DNA of 64,000 nt from JAAEPI01 sp964352625 (lineage in GTDB: Bacteria; Bacteroidota; Bacteroidia; Cytophagales; Cyclobacteriaceae), in contig CAYGSD010000001.1 in the NCBI GenBank assembly GCA_964352625.1, positions 248,001 through 312,000 on the forward strand, in the 5' to 3' direction. The notes under the pieces were generated by a model. The model saw only the letters and a program-made list of their open reading frames with translations. It was not told the origin of the DNA and searched no databases. Position numbers and translations under genes: made by a program. Below are positions 1-8,506 of this stretch, in pieces (the stretch's first letter is position 1; each line of letters opens with the position of its first letter).

Positions 1-2
1 CC

Positions 3-185
3 GTGATGAACTTTCCTACTTTCAAAATGGGCCCGGGCATGTCCGAACGATCGCATACTGCCGATGAATTTATTTATTTGGATGAGATCAAAGAAGGAAT
101 TGTTGGCTACATTAAACTTTTGGACAAGCTGTTTTCAGAATCGTCCAAATACCAAAGTCCCATTACCAAAATCCGCGAAGTATGA
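3..185 (+). CDS. M20-family deacetylase, C-terminal fragment (ArgE-like)
   Basis: The last 60 residues of a protein whose start lies before the window. The segment GPGMSERSHTADEFI followed by an amphipathic helix is the usual C-terminus of M20/M28-like zinc deacylases such as acetylornithine or acetylcitrulline deacetylase; the metal ligands lie upstream and are not visible. Its TGA overlaps the argH start codon (ATGA), so it is the penultimate gene of an arginine operon. Many Bacteroidota acylate ornithine and deacylate citrulline instead (known for the ArgF'/ArgE' pathway), so the substrate may be N-acetyl- or N-succinylcitrulline; that is inference. Confidence 0.75.
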   Translation: MMNFPTFKMGPGMSERSHTADEFIYLDEIKEGIVGYIKLLDKLFSESSKYQSPITKIREV

Positions 186-1480
186 AGCTCTGGCAGAAAA
201 AAAACGAATCCATAGACGAACTCTTCGAGCGTTTTACCATTGGGCAGGATTACATCCTCGATCTTGAATTAGCCAAGTATGATGTGATCGCATCCAAGGC
301 TCACGTGAACATGCTAGCCTCCATTGATTTGCTCACAAATATGGAACGAGACCAACTAATTTCGAGTCTGAATGAAATCTTGGAACAAGCCGAAAAGGGT
401 GATTTTGTCATTGAACAAGGAATAGAAGACTGCCATTCTCAGATAGAACTTCAACTGACTCGCAAGCTCGGAGATGTGGGAAAAAAAGTTCACTCAGGAC
501 GCTCGAGAAACGACCAGGTGCTGGTGGCGATGAAACTATATACCAAGGCACAAATCGAAGAAATAGCTGAAAAAGTGAAGACTCTTTTCGATTTGCTCAT
601 GTCTAAAAGTGAGGCTAGCAAGAATCACCTAATGCCAGGCTACACGCACATGCAAGTGGCTATGCCTTCATCCTTTGGCCTCTGGTTTGGAGCGCATGCC
701 GAGAGCCTTTCCGATGATCTTCCGCTGCTAGTAGCGGCACACAAAGTAGCGGATAAAAACCCCCTAGGTTCAGCCGCAGGATATGGATCATCGTTCCCAC
801 TGGATCGTGAAATGACCACCAAGGAATTAGGATTTAGTCAACCCAATGTCAATGCAGTGTATGCTCAGATGACTAGAGGGAAGCTTGAGAAAACCACGGC
901 CTATGCACTGGCAGGCTTGGCGGGCACTTTGGCAAAGCTTGCCGAGGACGTGTGCCTCTATTCAGGTCAGGATTTTGACTTCTTCAAGTTGGACCAGAAG
1001 TACACCACAGGTTCTAGCATCATGCCCCACAAGCACAATCCTGACGGATTCGAGTTGGTGCGAGGAAAGTGCAATTTGATTCAGGCGTTACCCAACCAAC
1101 TAAGTCTTGTTTTAGCCAATTTACCGACAGGCTATCATCGAGACTTACAGGTATTGAAAGAGCAATTTCTCCCAGCTATCCAAACGATGAAAGATTGCCT
1201 CGATGTGCTCACTGCCATGACCAAAAACCTTGAGGTAAACCAGAACATTATCAGCCAATCCAAATACGATTTACTTTTCACTGTTGAGGAAGTGAACAAA
1301 CTCGTACTGGAAGGTATGCCGTTTCGAGATGCCTACAAAATCGTAGGTGAGAAAGTGAATTCTGGTGAGTACGTTCCAAATAAAACCTTGAATCACACGC
1401 ATTTGGGAAGCATAGGCAACCTCGGAAACAACCAAATCAAACAATCGTTTGCGAGTCATTTTCAGTATTTTAATTCGTGA
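182..1480 (+). CDS. argH: argininosuccinate lyase
   Basis: Cytoplasmic homotetrameric lyase that splits argininosuccinate into arginine and fumarate, the last step of arginine synthesis. The fumarase/aspartase superfamily signature GSSIMPHKHNP is at about residues 277-287 and carries the catalytic serine loop. HSGRSRNDQV (104-113) and GYTHMQVAMP (153-162) are the other two conserved blocks. Length, 432 residues, is slightly below the usual 450-470. The ATG overlaps the stop of the upstream deacetylase by 4 nt, implying translational coupling. No terminator was recognised downstream before the next promoter. Confidence 0.96.
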   Translation: MKLWQKKNESIDELFERFTIGQDYILDLELAKYDVIASKAHVNMLASIDLLTNMERDQLISSLNEILEQAEKGDFVIEQGIEDCHSQIELQLTRKLGDVGKKVHSGRSRNDQVLVAMKLYTKAQIEEIAEKVKTLFDLLMSKSEASKNHLMPGYTHMQVAMPSSFGLWFGAHAESLSDDLPLLVAAHKVADKNPLGSAAGYGSSFPLDREMTTKELGFSQPNVNAVYAQMTRGKLEKTTAYALAGLAGTLAKLAEDVCLYSGQDFDFFKLDQKYTTGSSIMPHKHNPDGFELVRGKCNLIQALPNQLSLVLANLPTGYHRDLQVLKEQFLPAIQTMKDCLDVLTAMTKNLEVNQNIISQSKYDLLFTVEEVNKLVLEGMPFRDAYKIVGEKVNSGEYVPNKTLNHTHLGSIGNLGNNQIKQSFASHFQYFNS

Positions 1481-1516
1481 AAAATAGAAGGTACCCGACA
1501 TTATTTTGATAATTAT

Positions 1517-1548
1517 TTTGGTCAGTAACAAATCCTGACACAACTTTG
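1517..1548 (+). promoter_or_regulatory. putative Bacteroidota-type promoter of metZ leader
   Basis: TTTG at 1517-1520, a 20-nt spacer and CAACTTTG at 1541-1548. This resembles the -33 TTTG and -7 TAnnTTTG elements of Bacteroidota sigma-A promoters (one mismatch in the -7 box). It lies about 30 nt before the riboswitch aptamer, the expected place for a leader promoter. Confidence 0.5.
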
Positions 1549-1576
1549 CCCCGTACAAGATCAAACTTGTACAACA

Positions 1577-1751
1577 TTTATAAAGAAGCGTGGAGAGACA
1601 GGCTCGTCGAAGCGCTAGCAACCTCCCCGATTTATCGGGGCACGGTGCTAATTCCTGAACCGAAAGGTGAATATAAATTGAGATTAATTTCCTCCGATTT
1701 AACAAATTCCTTAACGTTCAGCAGCCGGTCTCTCTTCCTAAAATTTGGAAG
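1577..1751 (+). promoter_or_regulatory. SAM-I (S-box) riboswitch
   Basis: The conserved S-box core is readable: GGAGAGACAGGCTC near 1592-1605, GCTAGCAACC near 1614-1623, a C/G-rich hairpin (CCCCGATttATCGGGG, 1625-1640) and GGTGCTAATTCC near 1644-1655. P1 can close by pairing TTTATA (1577-1582) with TATAAA (1672-1677). Downstream, GTCTCTC (1728-1734) is a perfect complement of GAGAGAC (1593-1599) inside the aptamer, and CTTCC (1734-1738) can pair with GGAAG (1747-1751) just before the metZ ATG. No U-tract terminator is seen, so control is probably at translation initiation: SAM binding would free the 3' segment to mask the start. Mechanism is inferred. Confidence 0.9.
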
Positions 1752-1753
1752 AA

Positions 1754-2959
1754 ATGAATTTTGAAACTGAGGCCATTCGCACCCAAGTAGACAATGCCCT
1801 GAACAGGGAACACTCTGCGCCCATTTATCTGACAAGCTCTTTTACTTTCGCAAATGCGGAGGAAGCTCGAGCCATGTTCAATGAGGAAATTGGTGGCAAC
1901 ATCTACTCACGCTACTCCAACCCAAACACTGACGAGTTTGTAACCAAGCTGTGCCAGATGGAAAAAGCTGAAGACGGTCTTTCGCTTGCCACAGGCATGT
2001 CGGCAATGTTTACTAGCATGGCCGGACTTCTTGGTCAAGGGGATCACGTTCTTGCTTCAAGAGCATTGTTCGGATCTACCCATCAGCTTTTCACTCAGGT
2101 TTTTCCCAAATGGGGAATTGAGCACACGTATTTCAATCTGCACCGGCCAGATCAATGGGAGGAACTCATTCAACCTAATACCAAAATGATCTTTGTCGAA
2201 ACACCATCCAATCCAGGTTTGGACTTAGTTGATCTGGAATATTTGGGGCAGTTAGCGGAAAAGCACAATTTGATCCTTAACGTGGATAATTGTTTTGCTA
2301 CACCATATCTCCAGAATCCATTGGACTGGGGAGCACATCTGGTGACGCACTCTGCCACTAAGTTCATCGATGGACAAGGTAGAACGCTCGGAGGAGCCAT
2401 TGTTGGGAACAAAGATTTGATCGAAGAAATCAGATTCTTTGCCCGTCATTCGGGACCAAGTATGTCTCCATTCAACGCGTGGATTCTGAGCAAAAGCTTA
2501 GAAACATTGGCCGTGAGAATGGATCGTCACTGTGAAAACGCACTTAAAATCGCCGAGTATTTCGAGGATCATGACGAGTTGGAATTGGTGAGATACCCAT
2601 TTCTCAAAAGTCATCCTCAATATGAATTGGCGAAAAAACAGATGAAGCAAGGAGGTGGCGTGATTACATTCGTCGTGAAAGGCGGTATCGATCGGGGAGC
2701 CAAATTCTTGAACGCACTGAAGATGCTAAGTCTGACAGCCAACCTAGGTGACACTAGGACAACTGTGACGCATCCTGCTAGCACCACACACAGCAAATTG
2801 ACGGAAGAGGAAAGAGCTAAAGTGGGAATTGCCCCAGGCTTAGTAAGAATATCGGTCGGGTTAGAAAATGTGAATGACATCCTCGCGGATATCGAGCAGG
2901 CCTTGCATGCATCAAGAATTGTTAAAAAAAATGAACGACTAAGTGAGTTGATGGAATGA
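1754..2959 (+). CDS. metZ: O-succinylhomoserine sulfhydrylase (Cys/Met metabolism PLP enzyme)
   Basis: A 401-residue PLP enzyme that would make homocysteine from an acylated homoserine and sulfide. The PLP lysine lies in SATKFIDGQGRTLGG, the form of this motif typical of MetZ rather than of cystathionine lyases; NPNTDEF and GLENVNDI near the C-terminus fit the Cys/Met_Meta_PP family. ATG at 1754 is preferred over an in-frame TTG at 1745 because homologues begin near MNFETEAIRTQ and because the GGAAG that may be masked by the riboswitch precedes it. The SAM riboswitch upstream fits a methionine-synthesis role. O-acetylhomoserine as substrate cannot be excluded. Confidence 0.9.
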   Translation: MNFETEAIRTQVDNALNREHSAPIYLTSSFTFANAEEARAMFNEEIGGNIYSRYSNPNTDEFVTKLCQMEKAEDGLSLATGMSAMFTSMAGLLGQGDHVLASRALFGSTHQLFTQVFPKWGIEHTYFNLHRPDQWEELIQPNTKMIFVETPSNPGLDLVDLEYLGQLAEKHNLILNVDNCFATPYLQNPLDWGAHLVTHSATKFIDGQGRTLGGAIVGNKDLIEEIRFFARHSGPSMSPFNAWILSKSLETLAVRMDRHCENALKIAEYFEDHDELELVRYPFLKSHPQYELAKKQMKQGGGVITFVVKGGIDRGAKFLNALKMLSLTANLGDTRTTVTHPASTTHSKLTEEERAKVGIAPGLVRISVGLENVNDILADIEQALHASRIVKKNERLSELME

Positions 2960-3054
2960 TTGAATTAAGGTACATAAGGAACTGCTTCATGATGTGCTTT
3001 TGCATGATGAAGGAGTCTCCCCCACCGGGATTTTCAGTTAATTGAAATATAACT

Positions 3055-3086
3055 AAAACCCCGGTCGAATAAGCCGGGGTTTTTTA
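3055..3086 (+). terminator. rho-independent terminator after metZ
   Basis: AAAACCCCGG (3055-3064) and CCGGGGTTTT (3074-3083) form a 10-bp perfect stem with a 9-nt loop, followed by further Ts to 3086. It separates metZ from the sulfite reductase operon. Confidence 0.9.
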
Positions 3087-3091
3087 TTGAG

Positions 3092-3167
3092 TGTCACCCT
3101 GAGCTGCCGATAGGCAGTCGATCAAAGGGAAACCCGAACGACACCCTTCGAAAGCCTCAGGGTGACA
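3092..3167. repeat. long inverted repeat, possible extragenic repeat
   Basis: TGTCACCCTGAG (3092-3103) and CTCAGGGTGACA (3156-3167) are perfect 12-bp complements separated by 52 nt. The interior contains GCCGATAGGC-like and GGG/CCC segments that may add smaller stems. There is no T-tract. It sits between the metZ terminator and the sulfite reductase gene and resembles a REP-type extragenic element; no second copy was found in the window. Confidence 0.5.
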
Positions 3168-3207
3168 ATTTAGAGATTAGAAAAACACATTGAAAAACGA
3201 AACAAAC

Positions 3208-5337
3208 ATGGCACAGGAAACACTTTCTCCAGCAGCCGAAAAGGACATCAAGGAATTAAAAACTCGAATTGAGGGATTCAATAAGGGCACGGAAGATGAA
3301 GAGCGATTTAAGCTTTACCGCCTGACGCGAGGCGTATATGGTCAGCGTCAACAGGGCGTACAGATGTTCCGAATCAAATTGCCATATGGCAAAATCACAC
3401 CGAACCAGCTTCGGACGATGGCTGATTTGTCAGAGACCTACACCAAAGGCAATCTGCACTTGACTACCCGTCAGAACATTCAATTGCACTACGTGCGCTT
3501 GACGGACTCCCCAGCCATTTGGGAAGCACTCGAGCGCTCAGGGGTGACTGCTCGTGAGGCCTGCGGCAACACCGTGCGAAACATCACCGCGTCTCCATAC
3601 GCCGGAATAGACCCGGAAGAACCGTTTGATGTTTCAGCTTACGCTCATGCCGTATTCGAGTACTTTCTTCGGAATCCAATTTGCCAAGACATGGGCCGAA
3701 AGATCAAAATGGCCTTCTCAGCAAGTGAGAGCGATCAGGCCTTTACATTCATTCACGATTTTGGCTTCATCCCACGAATACAAAATCGTGAAAAAGGATT
3801 CAAAGTGATCATTGGTGGCGGACTAGGTGCTCAACCATTCCTTGGGCAAGTGGCGCATGAGTTTCTTCCCACTGATCAGCTAGTCCCATTTATTGAAGCC
3901 GGACTTAGAGTTTTTGATCGCTATGGCGAACGTGAAAGAAGACTGAAAGCGCGTCTCAAATATCTCATCGAGCCAAACAAAGGAATCGGGGTAGATGGGT
4001 TCTTAAAGTTGGTGGAAAAAGAAAAGAAGGCCCTGACTTACACCACCTACCCTATTTCAGAAGAGAAATTTGAATATGAAATTCCTGAAACTAAGATCGC
4101 CCCTGATGTCGGAATAGAAGATCGGGATGCTTTTGAAGTATGGAAGGTTTCAAACGTTTTTGAGCAAAAACAAAAAGGTCATTTCGCGGTACAGGTGCGA
4201 GTGCCACTCGGCAACATCGATGTGGAGCGAGCCCGAAGACTGGCGGATATAGCTCAGGATTTTGCAACAGACGACATTCGGTTGACCATCAATCAAGGGC
4301 TGCTTTTTCGATTCGTGAAACCTCACAATATCGAGCCGATCTATGCTGCGCTTAAGAAAATCGGATTGGCAGAGCCTGGTTTTGACACACTAGCTGACAT
4401 CACTGCTTGCCCAGGTACTGACACTTGTAATCTTGGCGTGACAGACTCCACAGCCATTTCAAATGTCCTTTCTGACCTAATCAAAAATGATTTTCCGCAT
4501 CTGATCAATGAGTCCAATATTAAGATTAAAATCAGTGGATGCATGAATTCTTGTGGACAGCACATGTTTGCGAACATTGGATTTCATGGCAGCAGCATCA
4601 AAGTAGACGGCAAGGTTTGTCCCGCCATGCAGGTGGTCATCGGTGGTGGTGTGAGCACAGATGGAAAGAGTTTCATCGCAGAACGCGTGATCAAACTACC
4701 GACTAAACGGATTCCTAATGCAGTTGCTACACTCTTGGAAGATTTCGAAGCGGAATCTGAGGAAAGTGAGTACTTCAACGACTATTTCAATCGCAAAGGG
4801 AAAATCTATTTCTACGATTTACTGAAGCACCTCGGCGACACATCAACCCTCACTCCTGAAGATTATCAGGACTGGGGTGAAGCGGATGATTACGTTCAGG
4901 AAATTGGTGTTGGCGAATGCGCCGGAGTAGTGCTCGACTTGGTCGGTACGATCCTCACGGATGCGGAGCAACATCTGAAAAACGCTGAAGAAGCCCTTAC
5001 GGAAAAGCTTTGGGCGAATGCCATTTACTACACCTACAATTCGCAAGTGATTAGTGCCAAAGGAATCCTGCTGAGTAAGGACGTGAAATGCAACACCCAC
5101 AAAGGAATCATCGACGACTTCCAAAAGGAGATCATTGAGGCTGGTTTAATTGACTTGCCGACATCATTTGACGAGCAGGTGTTACAAATCAATCAGTACG
5201 AACCGAACGAAGGATTTGCTAGAAAGTACTTCGACGAAGCGCAGCGTTTTCTACGAAAAATCGTGGCACTTCGACGCGCTGATCAGACGACCCTTGACGA
5301 AAATAAAAAAGTAATTAGCGCACACTATAAAGCCTAA
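3208..5337 (+). CDS. nitrite/sulfite reductase hemoprotein with C-terminal HEPN-like domain
   Basis: A 709-residue siroheme/[4Fe-4S] reductase, here most likely the assimilatory sulfite reductase (sulfite to sulfide, six electrons, ferredoxin-type donor). Two ferredoxin-like half domains (about 40-125 and 320-385) precede the cluster motif: C401-x5-C407 in TACPGTDTCNLG and C445-x3-C449 in SGCMNSCGQH, the siroheme/Fe4S ligands. After about residue 545 comes an all-helical region of about 150 residues (AEEALTEKLWANAIYYTYN and onward) that looks like a HEPN domain, absent from E. coli CysI. ATG 3208 is chosen over TTG 3190. It heads an operon with siroheme genes and cysH, so sulfite is a likelier substrate than nitrite. 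Confidence 0.88.
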   Translation: MAQETLSPAAEKDIKELKTRIEGFNKGTEDEERFKLYRLTRGVYGQRQQGVQMFRIKLPYGKITPNQLRTMADLSETYTKGNLHLTTRQNIQLHYVRLTDSPAIWEALERSGVTAREACGNTVRNITASPYAGIDPEEPFDVSAYAHAVFEYFLRNPICQDMGRKIKMAFSASESDQAFTFIHDFGFIPRIQNREKGFKVIIGGGLGAQPFLGQVAHEFLPTDQLVPFIEAGLRVFDRYGERERRLKARLKYLIEPNKGIGVDGFLKLVEKEKKALTYTTYPISEEKFEYEIPETKIAPDVGIEDRDAFEVWKVSNVFEQKQKGHFAVQVRVPLGNIDVERARRLADIAQDFATDDIRLTINQGLLFRFVKPHNIEPIYAALKKIGLAEPGFDTLADITACPGTDTCNLGVTDSTAISNVLSDLIKNDFPHLINESNIKIKISGCMNSCGQHMFANIGFHGSSIKVDGKVCPAMQVVIGGGVSTDGKSFIAERVIKLPTKRIPNAVATLLEDFEAESEESEYFNDYFNRKGKIYFYDLLKHLGDTSTLTPEDYQDWGEADDYVQEIGVGECAGVVLDLVGTILTDAEQHLKNAEEALTEKLWANAIYYTYNSQVISAKGILLSKDVKCNTHKGIIDDFQKEIIEAGLIDLPTSFDEQVLQINQYEPNEGFARKYFDEAQRFLRKIVALRRADQTTLDENKKVISAHYKA

Positions 5338-5341
5338 GATC

Positions 5342-6103
5342 ATGACAAAACATCCAAAATTAACACTGGTAGGAGCTGGCCCGGGAGACCCGGAACTTAT
5401 CACGATCAAAGGGGTGAAAGCACTCCAAAAAGCAGACGTGGTACTGTACGATGCACTTGTAGATTCGGCCTTGTTGCAATACGCACCTACTGCCGAGCAT
5501 ATCCCCGTCGGGAAAAGAGCAGGTAGCAAAGCGAGCGTCTCGCAAGACACGATCAACAAGTTGATCGTTGAGAAAGCGCTCACCCGTGGACACGTCGTTC
5601 GCCTGAAAGGTGGAGATCCATTCGTTTTTGCGAGAGGATTTGAGGAGCTCAGCTATGCCGCAAAATTCGCCATAGAAACGGATGTGGTGATCGGTATTAG
5701 CAGTATTACCTTGCCGGGGCTTTATGGCATTCCGTTGACATGCCGAGGTGTGAACCAGAGCTTCACGGCTTTGACAGCCACCACCTCAGAGGGCAAACTC
5801 AGCGAAGAAGTACTCAGCGCTGCAAAGTATGCTCCAACAGCCGTCATCTTTATGGGACTCAATAAACTCGATAAGATCGTGGCAGCTTACAAAGAAGCCG
5901 GACGTGGCGACTTGCCGGTGGCCATTATCTCGAATGGTTCATTGGCGAATGCCCAAGTGCTCGCCTCCACCGTGAACGAGATTCTAACTATCAAGGAAGA
6001 AGAGAGACCAGCCGCCCCTGCCCTCCTCGTATTCGGTGAAGGTGCCGCGGATGCCGCCTGGATTCAGAAACAAGTTTTTCACCAAGAACGAAAAATCGCA
6101 TGA
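5342..6103 (+). CDS. cobA: uroporphyrinogen-III C-methyltransferase (SUMT)
   Basis: Uses two SAM to convert uroporphyrinogen III to precorrin-2, the first committed step to siroheme. Family blocks are visible: LVGAGPGDPELITIKG near residues 8-23, VRLKGGDPFVFARGFEE near 83-99 and GIPLTCRGVNQSF near 128-140. Its 253 residues match stand-alone SUMT. It begins 4 nt after the sulfite reductase stop and overlaps the next gene by 4 nt (ATGA). Context says it supplies siroheme for the reductase rather than cobalamin. Confidence 0.94.
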   Translation: MTKHPKLTLVGAGPGDPELITIKGVKALQKADVVLYDALVDSALLQYAPTAEHIPVGKRAGSKASVSQDTINKLIVEKALTRGHVVRLKGGDPFVFARGFEELSYAAKFAIETDVVIGISSITLPGLYGIPLTCRGVNQSFTALTATTSEGKLSEEVLSAAKYAPTAVIFMGLNKLDKIVAAYKEAGRGDLPVAIISNGSLANAQVLASTVNEILTIKEEERPAAPALLVFGEGAADAAWIQKQVFHQERKIA

Positions 6104-6699
6104 GCAATAACCTATTTCCCATTTTCCTGAAATTGGATCAAATCAACACCCTGATTGTGGGTGGCGGCAATGTAGGCCTTGAGAAATTGGAGGCACTCAT
6201 CAAGAATGATCCAAATGCGCGAATCACGATTGTTGCACCGCTGATTTCTGATGAAATCCGAGCAATCGCTTCGGACAAAAAGAACATCGTTCTGAAGAAC
6301 AGACGCTATCGTCAGGGTGACCTTCGCAATGCAGATATTGCCATCCTTGCTACGGATGATCGCGAACTGCATCAGCGGATAAAAGGACGAGCTAAGCTTT
6401 TCAAAGTGATTGTGAATGTGGCTGACACGCCTGCTCTCTGCGATTTTTATTTGGGCTCTACAGTGAAGCGTGGGGACCTGAAGTTAGGCATTAGCACAAA
6501 CGGGCAATCTCCCACCTTCGCTAAAAGATATCGTCAGGCGTTGGAAGCCAGCTTGCCGGAAGAGACCAACGACCTGTTGGGCAACCTGCGCATCATCCGG
6601 GATCACCTATCCGGTAATTTTTCGGATAAAGTGCGGCAACTGAATCAAATCACAAAATCATTGGTAGAGTCCCATGGAAGCAGTCCAAACCTTAACTAA
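6100..6699 (+). CDS. precorrin-2 dehydrogenase / sirohydrochlorin ferrochelatase (Met8/CysG-N type)
   Basis: A 199-residue NAD-binding protein matching the N-terminal module of CysG and yeast Met8: FPIFLKLDQINTLIVGGGNVG gives the short beta strand and Rossmann GGGNVG near residues 21-26. NVADTPALCDFYLGSTVKRGDLKLGISTNGQSP (about 107-139) is the conserved middle block, with the aspartate expected to act in dehydrogenation and chelation. It would oxidise precorrin-2 and insert iron to finish siroheme. ATGA overlap with cobA; the next gene starts 26 nt before its stop. Confidence 0.92.
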   Translation: MSNNLFPIFLKLDQINTLIVGGGNVGLEKLEALIKNDPNARITIVAPLISDEIRAIASDKKNIVLKNRRYRQGDLRNADIAILATDDRELHQRIKGRAKLFKVIVNVADTPALCDFYLGSTVKRGDLKLGISTNGQSPTFAKRYRQALEASLPEETNDLLGNLRIIRDHLSGNFSDKVRQLNQITKSLVESHGSSPNLN

Positions 6700-7348
6700 G
6701 CTCGACGCGCTCAATAGCGAGTACGATGGACTTCTTGGTACCGAAAGGTTGAAGAAGGTCTTCGATTCGTTCGATCCTGAGCGGATATTGGTGACCTCCT
6801 CGTTTGGGACGACCTCCGCGATTTTGCTTCATCAAATCTCGCTTGTGGCTCCTGATCATCCGATCTACCTGACGAACACAGGCTACTTGTTCGAGAAAAC
6901 ACTCGACTACAAAAATGAGCTGATCGAGAAGCTTGGCCTCAATGTGATCGAAGTGGAAGCGCCAAAAAATCAGCACCGATTTACTCAGCAAAATGAGTCC
7001 TGGAAATACCAGCCTGACCTTTGCTGCCACATCAACAAGGTGCGCCCGACGGAATACCTGAAGGAAGAAAAAGACATCTGGATCTCCGGACTGATGCGCT
7101 ACCAAAATGCCAACCGCGCTAAGCTTCGCGTGTTCGAACCAAAAGACGAGCTGCTAAAATTCCACCCGAACATAGACATGACGGAGGACGAGGTAAACGC
7201 CTATGCCACCATTTACGAGCTACCGCTGCACCCACTGATGTACCAAGGCTATGGCTCCATTGGCTGCACGCACTGCACCACCCACGGAGAAGGGCGTGAA
7301 GGTCGATGGGTGAAGAGCGCCAAGACGGAGTGTGGGTTGCATGGGTAG
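6674..7348 (+). CDS. cysH: phosphoadenylyl/adenylyl-sulfate reductase, [4Fe-4S] APS type
   Basis: Reduces activated sulfate to sulfite with thioredoxin. The PP-loop SFGTTSA (43-49) binds the nucleotide; the C-terminal E219-C220-G-L-H223 holds the catalytic cysteine. CC at 117-118 plus CTHC at 198-201 form the paired-cysteine set that binds a [4Fe-4S] cluster in APS reductases and is missing from cluster-free PAPS reductases, so APS is the likely substrate. 224 residues. Last gene of the sir-cobA-met8-cysH operon; ATP sulfurylase genes are not in the window. Confidence 0.92.
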   Translation: MEAVQTLTKLDALNSEYDGLLGTERLKKVFDSFDPERILVTSSFGTTSAILLHQISLVAPDHPIYLTNTGYLFEKTLDYKNELIEKLGLNVIEVEAPKNQHRFTQQNESWKYQPDLCCHINKVRPTEYLKEEKDIWISGLMRYQNANRAKLRVFEPKDELLKFHPNIDMTEDEVNAYATIYELPLHPLMYQGYGSIGCTHCTTHGEGREGRWVKSAKTECGLHG

Positions 7349-7431
7349 ATGTTATATTTGATAGGATGTAACAGCCATCTGGCGGTTATATAAATGTTAG
7401 CAGTCATTCCCGTTCTAATAGAATCTCATAA

Positions 7432-8235
7432 ATGAACAAATATCTTTTCTGTGTAACTCTGATAATTCTTGGCTGTAGTGAAAAGAGAATCAAGAAAATC
7501 CAAACAGTCTTTGAAAGCCATCATTCTGACACTGAGGAATTTGATGGCAAAGTGATCTCTGTTGCAAATTTTGAAAAGAATGGAAAACTAAAGGAATACA
7601 AGGATTGCTTTAGCTATTCAAATGAAACAGGCATCAAAGACAGGGACTTTTGGACTGATCCAGATGTCGGCGGAATAATATTTCTTATGGATGGCATGCC
7701 TCTTGATAAAGCCGAATATCATTTTTTGTATGGATCGAATTGGCCTGTCATTTATGCGCGATATCTTAAGGATGAACTGGAAGGGATGAACGACGGAAAG
7801 GATCACTTTTTCAAAATAGTGGACGATGAGTCTCTCACAAGAATAACATATTTCAAAAATTACACTGAGCATGACTTTTTTCTTTATGAAGACGAAAAAA
7901 TATCAGAGTACTCAAGTGGATATAATGTTGTTGGTCCAACTGAATTGACGATTGATGGAGAATACGTCCTACTAACCCATTACCACCGTTTCCAATATGA
8001 CCAACAAGACAGATTAACACGGGTTATTAGGCAGGCAATTAATTCGAGCATTCCCAATATAGAACTCAGATTTTTTTACAGTAAACAGCTAGAAAGAATT
8101 GAAGCTTATCGAGATGGTCGGTTGTTAAATACACGAATTTTCTATTACCAAGATGGTCTTAAAATAAAAGCTGAAATTCTGAATGCTGGAAACAACACGG
8201 AATATGTGGTTAACTATGATTATAGCTTTTTCTAA
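7432..8235 (+). CDS. hypothetical lipoprotein
   Basis: A 267-residue protein with a short hydrophobic leader ending in the lipobox ILGCS (lipidated Cys at residue 15), so probably exported and lipid-anchored. The rest is charged and aromatic-rich, with several YxYxDGxLxxxxxFYY-like stretches near the end, suggesting a beta-rich fold. No family was recognised. An exact TATATTTG (-7 type) lies at 7353-7360 but without a convincing -33 partner. The DNA is more A/T-rich than the sulfur operon before it, which together with the repeats after it suggests a variable spot. Confidence 0.6.
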   Translation: MNKYLFCVTLIILGCSEKRIKKIQTVFESHHSDTEEFDGKVISVANFEKNGKLKEYKDCFSYSNETGIKDRDFWTDPDVGGIIFLMDGMPLDKAEYHFLYGSNWPVIYARYLKDELEGMNDGKDHFFKIVDDESLTRITYFKNYTEHDFFLYEDEKISEYSSGYNVVGPTELTIDGEYVLLTHYHRFQYDQQDRLTRVIRQAINSSIPNIELRFFYSKQLERIEAYRDGRLLNTRIFYYQDGLKIKAEILNAGNNTEYVVNYDYSFF

Positions 8236-8271
8236 CCCTCGCTAGCGCGCGTCTGAGACACGTGTTATACC
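8236..8271 (+). repeat. REP-like dispersed repeat, copy 1 (diverged)
   Basis: Begins CCCTCGCTAGCGCGCGTC directly after the lipoprotein stop codon and ends TTATACC. Same family as the copies at 8373 and 10572: CCTCGCTAGCGC start, hairpin-forming middle, TGT/TATACCC end. The hairpin is weaker in this copy. Confidence 0.55.
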
Positions 8272-8372
8272 TACATAACTCCGAAACCTAGTTCCGTGCC
8301 TTCAGTGCCAGTACGGGCTTCCCTCGAAAAGATGTGAGGAGAGCGTCGGCACCCCACTTCCCAAGTACCCTA

Positions 8373-8404
8373 CCCTCGCTGGCGCAAGCGTGTCGCTTGT
8401 GCCC
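8373..8404 (+). repeat. REP-like dispersed repeat, copy 2
   Basis: CCCTCGCTGGCGCAAGCG, then TGT, then CGCTTGTGCCC. The arms GCGCAAGCG and CGCTTGTGC form a near-perfect 9-bp hairpin with a 3-nt loop, with no T-tract. Together with a third copy at 10572-10604 it looks like a small extragenic palindrome family. The stretch 8272-8372 between copies 1 and 2 and 8405-8506 hold no recognised feature. Confidence 0.65.
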
Positions 8405-8506
8405 AAATAGATTCTCACGTCACCCCCACACTTTAGCCTAGCTTCGTTCCTCAGTAATGACGAAGAGTAAAAAATCTACGATGACATGCCCTAACTTCGA
8501 AAACAA

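Noticed and set aside
1271..1705. 144-codon minus-strand frame over the argH end and riboswitch
   Set aside because: Covers a conserved riboswitch and a known gene; no homology seen.
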